Assembly (NCBI RefSeq): GCF_900100345.1
Contig: NZ_FMTT01000045.1
Coordinates: 1 to 52,631, forward strand
DNA from: Paenibacillus tianmuensis
Lineage (GTDB): Bacteria; Bacillota; Bacilli; Paenibacillales; NBRC-103111
Direction of reading: 5' to 3'
Length of the DNA stretch: 52,631 bases
Under the pieces are notes generated by a model, which saw only the letters and a list, made by a program, of their open reading frames with translations, did not search any database and had not been told where the DNA came from. Numbering within the stretch: the stretch's first letter is position 1; every line of letters starts with the position of its first letter. The translations under genes and the position numbers were made by a program. Positions 46,025-52,631 of this stretch are shown here, piece by piece.

Positions 46025-47365
46025 CTATGATTTGCTTCCGATACGTCCCGGCATCCACACGCCCGTAACGATCTGCATGGATTGCTTGACCTTGTACATC
46101 ATGCTGAAATAGCAGAACGCCGTCGACAGCAAGTTCGCCAAAGCCGCTCCGATCATGCCGAGGCTCGGAATCAGCAGCAGATTAAACGCCACATTCAGAA
46201 CGGTAGAAATCATCAAGATCCGGCTGGACGCGCGCTGCTGCCCGGTCATCGTCATAACCGTTCCGGATTGCCCGCAATAGGAATGAACGAGATGGCTCAG
46301 CGAGAGCAGAATAAGTGCGGTAGCACCCGCTTTGAACTCTTCTCCGAACAAACCCAGAATCCACTCGCCCAGCAGCAGAATCGTAACGAACACCAGACCG
46401 GCAAAAGCGAACCCCGATCGGCCGGACAGTGTGCATACCTTTTGCATTTGCTTCAAGTCGCCCTTGGCATACGACTCCGAAATCATCGGGGCCGCAATCA
46501 TATTAATCGATGTGATCGCAAACGAAACCATCGTCGCGATCCGCACGGCCGCCGAGAAAATACCGGACTCGCTCGTGCCGTGCATCATACCGATCATCAC
46601 GACGCTAAGCTGTCCCAGAATCAAATACATGCCCGAATTCACCATCAAGGTTAGCGATTCCGACAGCCAATGCTTCGTTTGAAACCGGTGCGGATAGTCT
46701 CGCGTATGCGGCGTCAGCTTCCGGTTAAGCACCCAAGCCCCGAACAAATACGACAGTAGCATCGACCCGACAAAGATGACCATCGCTTCGAATGCGCTGG
46801 CATTGACGTGAAATATGACCGTGTAGGCGTACAAAATGACGATGACGAATACAGGACGCAGCACCTTCTCCGGCAGTTGGGCAACCAGCACTTCCTTGAG
46901 CGCCAGCAGCGAGTTTTGCCTTAAAGTTGCCGTCGCCATCAAAGGAATGATCAGCAAGCCGGTCAAAAAGGTGTAATAGAACTCGCCTCCGCTGTTCCTG
47001 TACATCACGTAAATGACAATGCCGCTAATTCCCATCAGCACGAGCGACACGAGCAAGGTCAGCTGGTTCGCCCGGCGCAGCAAGCCTTTGACTTCCCCCC
47101 ACAGCTGGTCCGCCTTGTAAGAAGACACGAACCGGACAATTGCCGTATCGAAGCCAAGGTTGGCGGGAAAAGCCACGAACGTGATAACCGTCATCACAAA
47201 AGCATAATATCCGTAGCTGACGACCCCGAGCAGCCTGGCCAGCACGACCTGCATCAATACGGCCAGCCCGACGCCGGCCACATTCATCATGAAGGAGAGG
47301 GAGCCGCTTTTCGCGAGAATTCGGGAAACGTTCGTTTCCGTCCGATGTAACGTCGTCTGTTTCAT
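46025..47365 (-). CDS. Polysaccharide flippase (Wzx/oligosaccharide flippase family)
   Basis: The 446 residues have about 12 to 14 membrane helices and no charged domain. MNVAGVGLAVLMQVVLARLLGVVSYGYYAFVMTVITFVA is the typical first two helices of this family. It should flip the lipid-linked repeat unit to the outer leaflet before the polymerase acts. It lies 30 bases upstream of the EpsF-like gene. Confidence 0.93.
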   Translation of the reverse strand: MKQTTLHRTETNVSRILAKSGSLSFMMNVAGVGLAVLMQVVLARLLGVVSYGYYAFVMTVITFVAFPANLGFDTAIVRFVSSYKADQLWGEVKGLLRRANQLTLLVSLVLMGISGIVIYVMYRNSGGEFYYTFLTGLLIIPLMATATLRQNSLLALKEVLVAQLPEKVLRPVFVIVILYAYTVIFHVNASAFEAMVIFVGSMLLSYLFGAWVLNRKLTPHTRDYPHRFQTKHWLSESLTLMVNSGMYLILGQLSVVMIGMMHGTSESGIFSAAVRIATMVSFAITSINMIAAPMISESYAKGDLKQMQKVCTLSGRSGFAFAGLVFVTILLLGEWILGLFGEEFKAGATALILLSLSHLVHSYCGQSGTVMTMTGQQRASSRILMISTVLNVAFNLLLIPSLGMIGAALANLLSTAFCYFSMMYKVKQSMQIVTGVWMPGRIGSKS

Positions 47366-47425
47366 AGTTACCTTCTTCTTCGTTAGTCTGAATCCCGGGA
47401 ACGTCTCCGGTCGTTTCCGGACCGG

Positions 47426-49258
47426 TTAGGAAACGTTGCTGTACGTAGGCACCAGATGCTTGAGCACCTCGCGGATTTCCTGCTGCCCTTTGCCGAGCAC
47501 CCGCTCCAGCTTGCGGATCTCGAATTCCAGCTCCGTCCGGTTGATGTTCATCGGCTTGCCGATGAATATCCGGTCATGCATCGTCGAACTGATGCCTTCT
47601 TCGTTCGTTAACAGCTCCTCGTATAACTTCTCGCCTTCCCGCATGCCCGTAAACTCGATATTGATGTCGACATTCGGCTCGAAGCCGGACAAGCGGATCA
47701 AGTCGGCCGCCAGATCGTAAATCTTCACAGGCGCGCCCATATCGAGAATGAACACCTCGCCGCCCTTGGCAAAAGCGCCCGCCTGAATGACAAGCTGAAC
47801 CGCCTCCGGAATCGTCATGAAGTAACGCACCATCTCCGGATGGGTTACCGTCACCGGACCGCCTTGCCGAATCTGCTCCTTAAATCGGGGAATGACACTG
47901 CCCCGGGAGCCCAGCACGTTGCCGAAGCGGACGGCGACGAACTTCGTTTGGCTCTGCTTGTCCAGACTTTGAATGAACATTTCGGCGATCCGCTTCGTCG
48001 TCCCCATCACGCTCGTTGGATTGACCGCCTTGTCCGTGGAAATTAAGACGAACCGTTCCGCTTGGAACTGATCGGCGCACTCGGCAACATTTTTCGTGCC
48101 GAATACGTTATTCTTGACCGCCTCGGAAGGATTTCGCTCCATCAACGGCACATGCTTATGGGCTGCCGCATGGAAAACAACCTGTGGGCGATGATGGCTG
48201 AACATCTCCTCCAGCCTTGTCCGATCCTGCACATCGGCAATGACCGTCTCCAATTCGAGCTCCGGCGCAAGCCGACGCATTTCCATCTCAATCGTATAAA
48301 TGCTGTTTTCACCATGTCCCAGCAGCAGCAGCTTCCGGGGGCGGAAAGGAGCAATCTGCCGGCACAGCTCCGAACCGATCGAGCCGCCGGCGCCCGTAAC
48401 GAGGACGACCTTATCCTCCACGTAATTGGCGATGCCGTCCAAATCCGTTTTGATCGGATCTCTCCCGAGCAAATCCTCCACCTGCACGTCCCGCACTTGG
48501 TTCAAAGTGGTTTTGCCTGTAATAATCTCCTGCAGATGAGGAATAATTTTCAAGCGGGCTTTCGTTTGCTTGCAAATGTTAATAATGTCGGTGATTTGCG
48601 TCTTGGACACCGAGGGCATCGCAATAATCACCTCGTCGATGTCGTGTTTTTCGACAATCGCCGGAATTTGTTCCCGGCCGCCCAACACAGGGAGACCATA
48701 CACCTGAAGCTTTTGCTTATAAGGGTCATCATCGACGAAAGCAAACGGCATCGTGTCGTAATGCTCGTTGCTCTTCAGCTCCTTGGCAAACAGCGTTCCG
48801 CAGCTTCCCGCTCCGACGATGAGCGCCTTCTTCGGTTCGTCGGCTCCTTGCCGCTTGCCGCCGAACTTGTCGCAGAACACTCTCCATACAAATCGGCTGC
48901 CGCCGAGCAGCAGCAGCATCGTTTCGGCGGTATGCAATGCTATCGCAAACGATACCGGCTGGGCCGAGATCACATTCGTCGCCAAGTAAGATACCAAGCT
49001 GCTGACCGCCACTGTTTTCGTCATCGAAATCAGCTCGCCGACACTCGCGTACTGCCAGATCCGGTTGTACAGCTTGAAGAGAAACATAAACGCCGTGCTC
49101 GCGATGGAAGAAATCGTTCCATACAGCAGCCACAGCTGTATCTGATCGGCCGGAATGGAGCTTTTATACGAGAAGTAAAAGGCAAAGTAGACACTGAGCC
49201 ATACCATACCGAGATCGATTGCGACCAAAATTCCCGTTCTTTTGGAATAATTCATCAT
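47426..49258 (-). CDS. EpsC/CapD/PglF-type nucleotide-sugar 4,6-dehydratase
   Basis: Four helices at the N-terminus are followed by a first Rossmann domain (ALIVGAGSCGTLFAKELKS) and a second catalytic SDR domain (VVLVTGAGGSIGSELCRQI, HKHVPLMERNP, NPTSVMGTTKRIAEM). In that last stretch Met replaces the usual Tyr, as in PglF. It should make UDP-4-keto-6-deoxy-GlcNAc, the substrate of the aminotransferase in this cluster. GGGAGGAAGA precedes two in-frame ATG (49258, 49255); the first is used here. Confidence 0.93.
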   Translation of the reverse strand: MMNYSKRTGILVAIDLGMVWLSVYFAFYFSYKSSIPADQIQLWLLYGTISSIASTAFMFLFKLYNRIWQYASVGELISMTKTVAVSSLVSYLATNVISAQPVSFAIALHTAETMLLLLGGSRFVWRVFCDKFGGKRQGADEPKKALIVGAGSCGTLFAKELKSNEHYDTMPFAFVDDDPYKQKLQVYGLPVLGGREQIPAIVEKHDIDEVIIAMPSVSKTQITDIINICKQTKARLKIIPHLQEIITGKTTLNQVRDVQVEDLLGRDPIKTDLDGIANYVEDKVVLVTGAGGSIGSELCRQIAPFRPRKLLLLGHGENSIYTIEMEMRRLAPELELETVIADVQDRTRLEEMFSHHRPQVVFHAAAHKHVPLMERNPSEAVKNNVFGTKNVAECADQFQAERFVLISTDKAVNPTSVMGTTKRIAEMFIQSLDKQSQTKFVAVRFGNVLGSRGSVIPRFKEQIRQGGPVTVTHPEMVRYFMTIPEAVQLVIQAGAFAKGGEVFILDMGAPVKIYDLAADLIRLSGFEPNVDINIEFTGMREGEKLYEELLTNEEGISSTMHDRIFIGKPMNINRTELEFEIRKLERVLGKGQQEIREVLKHLVPTYSNVS

Positions 49259-49275
49259 TCTTCCTCCCACAGGTT

Positions 49276-49956
49276 TTATTCGTTGCCATAGTAATAATAG
49301 GCATTGCCGGATGGCCGGGCGATTCGGTTCAGTACGACGCCCAGAAGGTTGGCCTGCACTAACTCCAATGCGTTTTTCGCTTTCTGCGCCAAATCCCGTT
49401 TGATTTTCCCGGAATCGATTACGAGAATGACGCCGTCGCACTTCGCCGCAATAATTTGCGCGTCGGTTACCGCAAGCACTGGAGGCGTATCGAGCAGGAC
49501 GATGTCATATTGCCGTTTTAGCTCCTCCAGGAGCCCGGTCATTTTTTGCGAAGCGAGAATTTCCGACGGATTAGGCGGAATCGAGCCCGAGGTCATCACC
49601 TCCAGGTTCGGGATATCGGTTACCTTGATCGCCACGTCCAGCGTACATTGAGAGGTAAGCATATCCGTCAGTCCGAACCTGTTCGACAGATGGAACGTAT
49701 GATGCGCCGTCGGCTTGCGCAGGTCGGCATCGATCAGCAGCACCTTCTTATTCGATTGGGCGTATACGACCGCCAGATTATTGATCGTTGTCGATTTCCC
49801 CTCCATCGGGCTGGAAGACGTAATCATCAGCGTCCGGTACAGCCGGTCGACGGATGAGAACTGGATATTCGTGCGCAGCGTCCGGTAGGACTCGGAAATC
49901 GGCGATTTGGGATGGCTGTGCGCAATGACGGGACGCCGCTTAACGGATCTGGACAT
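49276..49956 (-). CDS. CpsD/YwqD-type tyrosine-protein kinase
   Basis: The 226-residue BY-kinase has Walker A MEGKSTTINN (about 51-60), Walker A' VLLIDADLRKP and Walker B IVLLDTPPVLAV. The C-terminal Tyr cluster YYYYGNE carries the autophosphorylation sites. It works with the membrane protein encoded upstream and is reversed by the phosphatase encoded before that. It should control chain length and export of the polysaccharide. ATG 49956 was preferred over 49968; both overlap the upstream stop. Confidence 0.94.
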   Translation of the reverse strand: MSRSVKRRPVIAHSHPKSPISESYRTLRTNIQFSSVDRLYRTLMITSSSPMEGKSTTINNLAVVYAQSNKKVLLIDADLRKPTAHHTFHLSNRFGLTDMLTSQCTLDVAIKVTDIPNLEVMTSGSIPPNPSEILASQKMTGLLEELKRQYDIVLLDTPPVLAVTDAQIIAAKCDGVILVIDSGKIKRDLAQKAKNALELVQANLLGVVLNRIARPSGNAYYYYGNE

Positions 49957-50701
49957 TGGATAGTTCACCGACCTTTCGCTCGGAGGATAAGGACCCTTTG
50001 TTCGTTTCCAGATCCTGTTCGTCGATTTGAGTAATTAAAGCAAGCGTCGGCAAGCCCAGGTAGCGTTGGACGTCAGCTTCCGTTTTGACCGTATCGTCCA
50101 TATATTCCAGCAAAAAGGCGAGCCCGACGGAAAGCATAAGCGAAGCCAGAAAACCTAGCGCGATATTCAATAACGGGTCCGGCTTAACGGGCAGAGGCTG
50201 CTTGGCCGGATCGGCTTGGTTCAACAAAATCACGTTATCGACCTTCATGATTTTCGGAATTTGGCTTTGAAACACATGGAACACGGCATTGACCATATGG
50301 GCCGCCTTCTCGTAGGACGAATCCTGAATCGAGATGGTGAGTACTTGGGTCTCGTTCACCGAGCTCAGTTTGATCTTGTTGATCAACTGCTCGGAGGTCA
50401 TGCCGAATTCGGGATGCTCCTTCGCCACAATGTCCATAATGGCCGGGGTCTTAATAATTTCCTTGTAGGTCGTGACGAGCGAAATATTCGTATTTACAGA
50501 ATTCAAGTCCAATTTCACAACACCGGCTTGATCGGGTGATGAGTTAATAATCAGTTTCGTCGAAGCTTCATACACGGGCTTCATGAAAAAATAGCTTACG
50601 ATACCGGCAGCCGTACAACTCATCGCGACAATGAGAACAATCAGCCATAAACGCTTGCGCAATACGCTCATCACCGCTTTTAAATCGAAATCCATGGTCA
50701 C
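49940..50701 (-). CDS. CpsC/YwqC-type Wzz-family chain-length protein (kinase activator)
   Basis: The 253 residues have two membrane helices: LWLIVLIVAMSCTAAGIVSYF near the N-terminus and LLNIALGFLASLMLSVGLAFLLEYM near the C-terminus. An extracellular helical domain lies between them. The PVKPDPLLNIALGF turn before the second helix is a hallmark of the Wzz family. The short cytosolic tail should activate the kinase encoded downstream. A GTG is used at 50701 and an in-frame ATG is two codons later; no strong site favours one. Confidence 0.92.
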   Translation of the reverse strand: MTMDFDLKAVMSVLRKRLWLIVLIVAMSCTAAGIVSYFFMKPVYEASTKLIINSSPDQAGVVKLDLNSVNTNISLVTTYKEIIKTPAIMDIVAKEHPEFGMTSEQLINKIKLSSVNETQVLTISIQDSSYEKAAHMVNAVFHVFQSQIPKIMKVDNVILLNQADPAKQPLPVKPDPLLNIALGFLASLMLSVGLAFLLEYMDDTVKTEADVQRYLGLPTLALITQIDEQDLETNKGSLSSERKVGELSNVQIR

Positions 50702-50749
50702 GTTATAAATAGCCTCGCTTTCGTTTGATGAGATTTTCCCGATTTTCCT

Positions 50750-51547
50750 TTATAACGAACGATTCCTCCTAAAAAAACGCGGTAGTTGGGTAAAGAATAA
50801 GCTCTTGCGAACTTGCGGAACCGGCCTCCAAATCTCAAAGCTCCGGTCCTTGAGCAAGCATTCCGCATTATGCCGATAATACTTCACATAATCACCTCCG
50901 AGCTTTTCAGTCACGATGTCGTAGGCCCGCCGCAAATGAAACGGGCGGCGAACGGCATCATGCGCATCCGACGCGATAAAATGCACCAGATTTCTTCGGC
51001 ATAGCTCTAAAGCAACCGAACGGACCTGCGGTCCGAAATACCCTGTTATGGAATGGGAGGTCACTTGCGCGAGAGCCCCGTACTCTATCAGCTTCAGCAG
51101 TTTGTCCGGCTGCTCCGCGATTTCCTTGTTGCGTTCCGGATGGGCGATGACCGCCGTCAGATCTCGAATCGACAGCTCGTGAAGAATCTCCTCGACCCGT
51201 TCGGGAAGCTTGGACGACGGAAATTCGATCAGGATGTAGGACGACCCGTTCAGAGTCAACAATTGATTGGTATAAAAATCGTCAAGCCACTGCGGGTGAG
51301 TATGAATCTCTTGACCGCTGCAAACCGTTAAAGGAATTCGGTGCCGCAAGAGCTGTTCCTGAAAAAACGACACCGCCGTTTCGACAGTTTGCGCAGGATT
51401 GTAATAGCTGCCCTTTCGATGATGAGGCGTGGCGACGATCGTCGAAATCCCTTCCTGAACGGCCAAGCGAGCAAGCTCAAGCGACTGCTCCAAGCTGGCA
51501 GGGCCATCATCCAAACCATGAAGAACGTGACTATGTATGTCGATCAA
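50750..51547 (-). CDS. CpsB/YwqE-type PHP-domain tyrosine-protein phosphatase
   Basis: The 265-residue metal-dependent phosphatase starts MIDIHSHVLHGLDDGP, the PHP His-x-His metal site. It has TVCSGQEIHTHPQWLDDF, AVIAHPERNKEI and HFIASDAHD as further metal ligands. It removes phosphate from the BY-kinase encoded two genes later. It starts at a TTG with AGGAGG nine bases before it. It is the first gene of the polysaccharide operon. Confidence 0.94.
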   Translation of the reverse strand: MIDIHSHVLHGLDDGPASLEQSLELARLAVQEGISTIVATPHHRKGSYYNPAQTVETAVSFFQEQLLRHRIPLTVCSGQEIHTHPQWLDDFYTNQLLTLNGSSYILIEFPSSKLPERVEEILHELSIRDLTAVIAHPERNKEIAEQPDKLLKLIEYGALAQVTSHSITGYFGPQVRSVALELCRRNLVHFIASDAHDAVRRPFHLRRAYDIVTEKLGGDYVKYYRHNAECLLKDRSFEIWRPVPQVRKSLFFTQLPRFFRRNRSL

Positions 51548-52106
51548 TGTCTGCTTCCTCCTGCTCTATCCAGGCTAATGTAAATTATGGCACATTTTCA
51601 AAGCGAACGATGAGGGAACAGAGTTGTGTATTTGATTAGTTAAAAATGATTATTTTTCAATCATGGATACAGGATTTAACAGGCTTTTAATGTGATAAAA
51701 TATACACATTGAAAAAGATTTTACCAATTAAATGTAACGTATTTCATAAAATTTATTTATTATACATAAATTTACATCCATAGTTTTTTAAAGAATGAAA
51801 GCGTTTTAATTTTCCGTGAAAATGGAGAAGACTTCTTTCAACAAAAGGCCTCGCGAGTATTATTAACAAAATATGAATCCACTTCCTTGGGTATATTTGG
51901 AATACATAATTTGGTCGATTTTGGGACTTTGGATTGAGTACAGGTAAAAACACCCAATGGCTTGGTTCAAATTGGAAAAATACGAACCTACGCGCTCCTC
52001 CCTGTAAAACGAACTATGTCTGGGTCGTTGAACACATTTTTTACTGCCCCTGAGGCCCGAAAATAGGAAGAGCATCCAGCTGGTTCATGTCTGGATGCCC
52101 TTGATT
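51548..52106. other. AT-rich gap upstream of the polysaccharide operon
   Basis: This stretch of about 560 bases has no supported gene. It is much richer in A and T than its surroundings. A CATAAT (minus strand, near 51587) could be the -10 of the operon, but no good -35 was found. Two short minus-strand frames of 66 and 70 codons inside it lack ribosome binding sites. The rest may be transferred or decayed DNA. Confidence 0.6.
52072..52098 (-). terminator. Hairpin after the gene remnant
   Basis: GCATCCAG pairs with CTGGATGC around an 11-base loop. The T-run that follows on the minus strand is weak (TCTTCCTATTTT), so efficiency is uncertain. It lies about ten bases after the remnant's stop. 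Confidence 0.45.
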
Positions 52107-52331
52107 TCAGTTTAAAGTTTGCGCCTGACGAATAAGCAGATCGCCAAGCTCTGCCGGGATTTTCTGTCCTCGTAGTGCCGAAACTTCATGGATATAGGCG
52201 TGAATTTGCTTATGCTCAAGCTTTTTTACCAACGAATTAACTACACCATGGCCGCCCGGTCCTGTTACCAATTGGCGTGTCACGTTCGCAAGGCTCTCAT
52301 CACGCCTGTTGATTAACCAACTTTTGGGATA
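52107..52331 (-). pseudogene. Remnant of an unknown gene, cut by the IS4-type element
   Basis: A minus-strand frame gives about 70 residues of sensible protein (RRDESLANVTRQLVTGPGGHGV, then LEHKQIHAYIHEVSALRGQKIPAELGDLLIRQAQTLN) ending at a stop near 52107, with a hairpin after it. Its start is missing: the frame closes at a TGA in the end of the transposase gene. I do not recognise the family. It is likely the C-terminal remainder of a gene truncated by the insertion. Confidence 0.45.
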
Positions 52332-52631
52332 TCAAGACGTGAGAAATAGACGTATTTATCCAGAATCTTAGTAACAGCAATGAGCCATTCCGCCTGGAAT
52401 TGATTCTCTTGCATGAGTTCCTTAAATCGGATGAGTGGCATGGACTTGCAAGCGATGATGAGCGATTTGGAATGGTCATATAGCCATCTCAAGACGACAT
52501 ACGTCATGAGTGCAGCGAACAACTGGTTGAATACGGCATTTTTCGTGGATCCAAACAGAACAGGGACATTCAAGTTTTGCTTGATCCATCGGAAGAAAAC
52601 TTCGATGCCCCATCTTGCCTTGTACATCTCG
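52313..52631 (-). mobile_element. IS4-family transposase, C-terminal part (runs off right edge)
   Basis: The frame is open to the last base and includes EMYKARWGIEVFFRWIKQNL. This is the Y-x2-R-x3-E-x6-K signature of the IS4 family: Tyr, Arg, the catalytic Glu and Lys are all present and at the right spacing. About 95 residues follow and end in PKVG at a TAA. No terminal inverted repeat could be found with confidence. It overlaps by a few bases the remnant frame on the same strand. Confidence 0.85.

Noticed and set aside
51753..52075. Two short minus-strand frames of 66 and 70 codons
   Set aside because: They have no ribosome binding sites, lie in AT-rich DNA and overlap each other.

Overview
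The window looks like a chromosomal segment of a spore-forming, moderately GC-rich member of the Bacillota, most likely Paenibacillus or a close relative. The reasons are B. subtilis-type purine control (guanine riboswitch and PurR-like boxes), a ydaO-type c-di-AMP riboswitch in front of a 3D-domain wall protein, a SpoIIM-like protein, AGGAGG-type ribosome binding sites with frequent GTG/TTG starts, and an eps/cps-type polysaccharide cluster. Genus is inferred from gene content, not from a marker gene.

Layout. (1) 1-0.8 kb: the end of an IS630-type transposase next to a truncated hydrolase. (2) 0.9-8.4 kb: a Gln-rich small protein, an RDD protein, a divergent SpoIIM-like protein, and a tightly overlapped minus-strand set of membrane protein, DUF4129, DUF4350, MoxR ATPase and DUF58. 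(3) 8.5-12.9 kb: a Fur-controlled divergent siderophore-iron uptake locus (lipoprotein on minus; two permeases and an ATPase on plus), followed by a 43-residue membrane protein. (4) 13.1-27.5 kb: a complete minus-strand purine operon purE-K-B-C-S-Q-L-F, tandem terminators, then purM-N, a stand-alone AICAR transformylase, a PurO-type IMP cyclohydrolase, and purD. Bifunctional PurH is replaced by two separate proteins. (5) 27.5-32.7 kb: a DUF6483 protein, a c-di-AMP-riboswitch-controlled 3D-domain protein, a membrane-anchored FAD oxidoreductase, a lone ABC-type ATPase and a 65-residue protein. (6) 32.8-51.5 kb: a minus-strand exopolysaccharide cluster. It holds the phosphotyrosine module (phosphatase, chain-length protein, kinase), a 4,6-dehydratase, flippase, glycosyltransferases, polymerase, acyltransferase, uronic-acid epimerase, a fused glycosyltransferase/phosphoglycosyl transferase, acetyltransferase, aminotransferase, galU and ugd. 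It ends with VanZ and two unusual exported or anchored proteins. (7) 51.5-52.6 kb: AT-rich DNA, a gene remnant and an IS4-family transposase running off the edge.

How the parts work together. The pur genes cover every step from phosphoribosylamine formation to IMP through the PurK/PurE carboxylation route and the three-part PurL-PurQ-PurS amidotransferase. The polysaccharide genes point to a di-N-acetylbacillosamine-type first sugar (EpsC/EpsN/EpsM plus an EpsL-like transferase) and to UDP-glucuronate/galacturonate supply (GalU, Ugd, epimerase), with Wzx/Wzy-type export controlled by tyrosine phosphorylation.

The most notable points are: the split, partly eukaryote-like PurH replacement; the tandem terminators and inverted-repeat promoter inside the pur cluster; the polymerase/acyltransferase junction, which lacks a normal start codon; the secreted protein made of pentapeptide and Gly-Asn repeats; and the translational-type c-di-AMP switch. 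No tRNA, rRNA or CRISPR array was seen.
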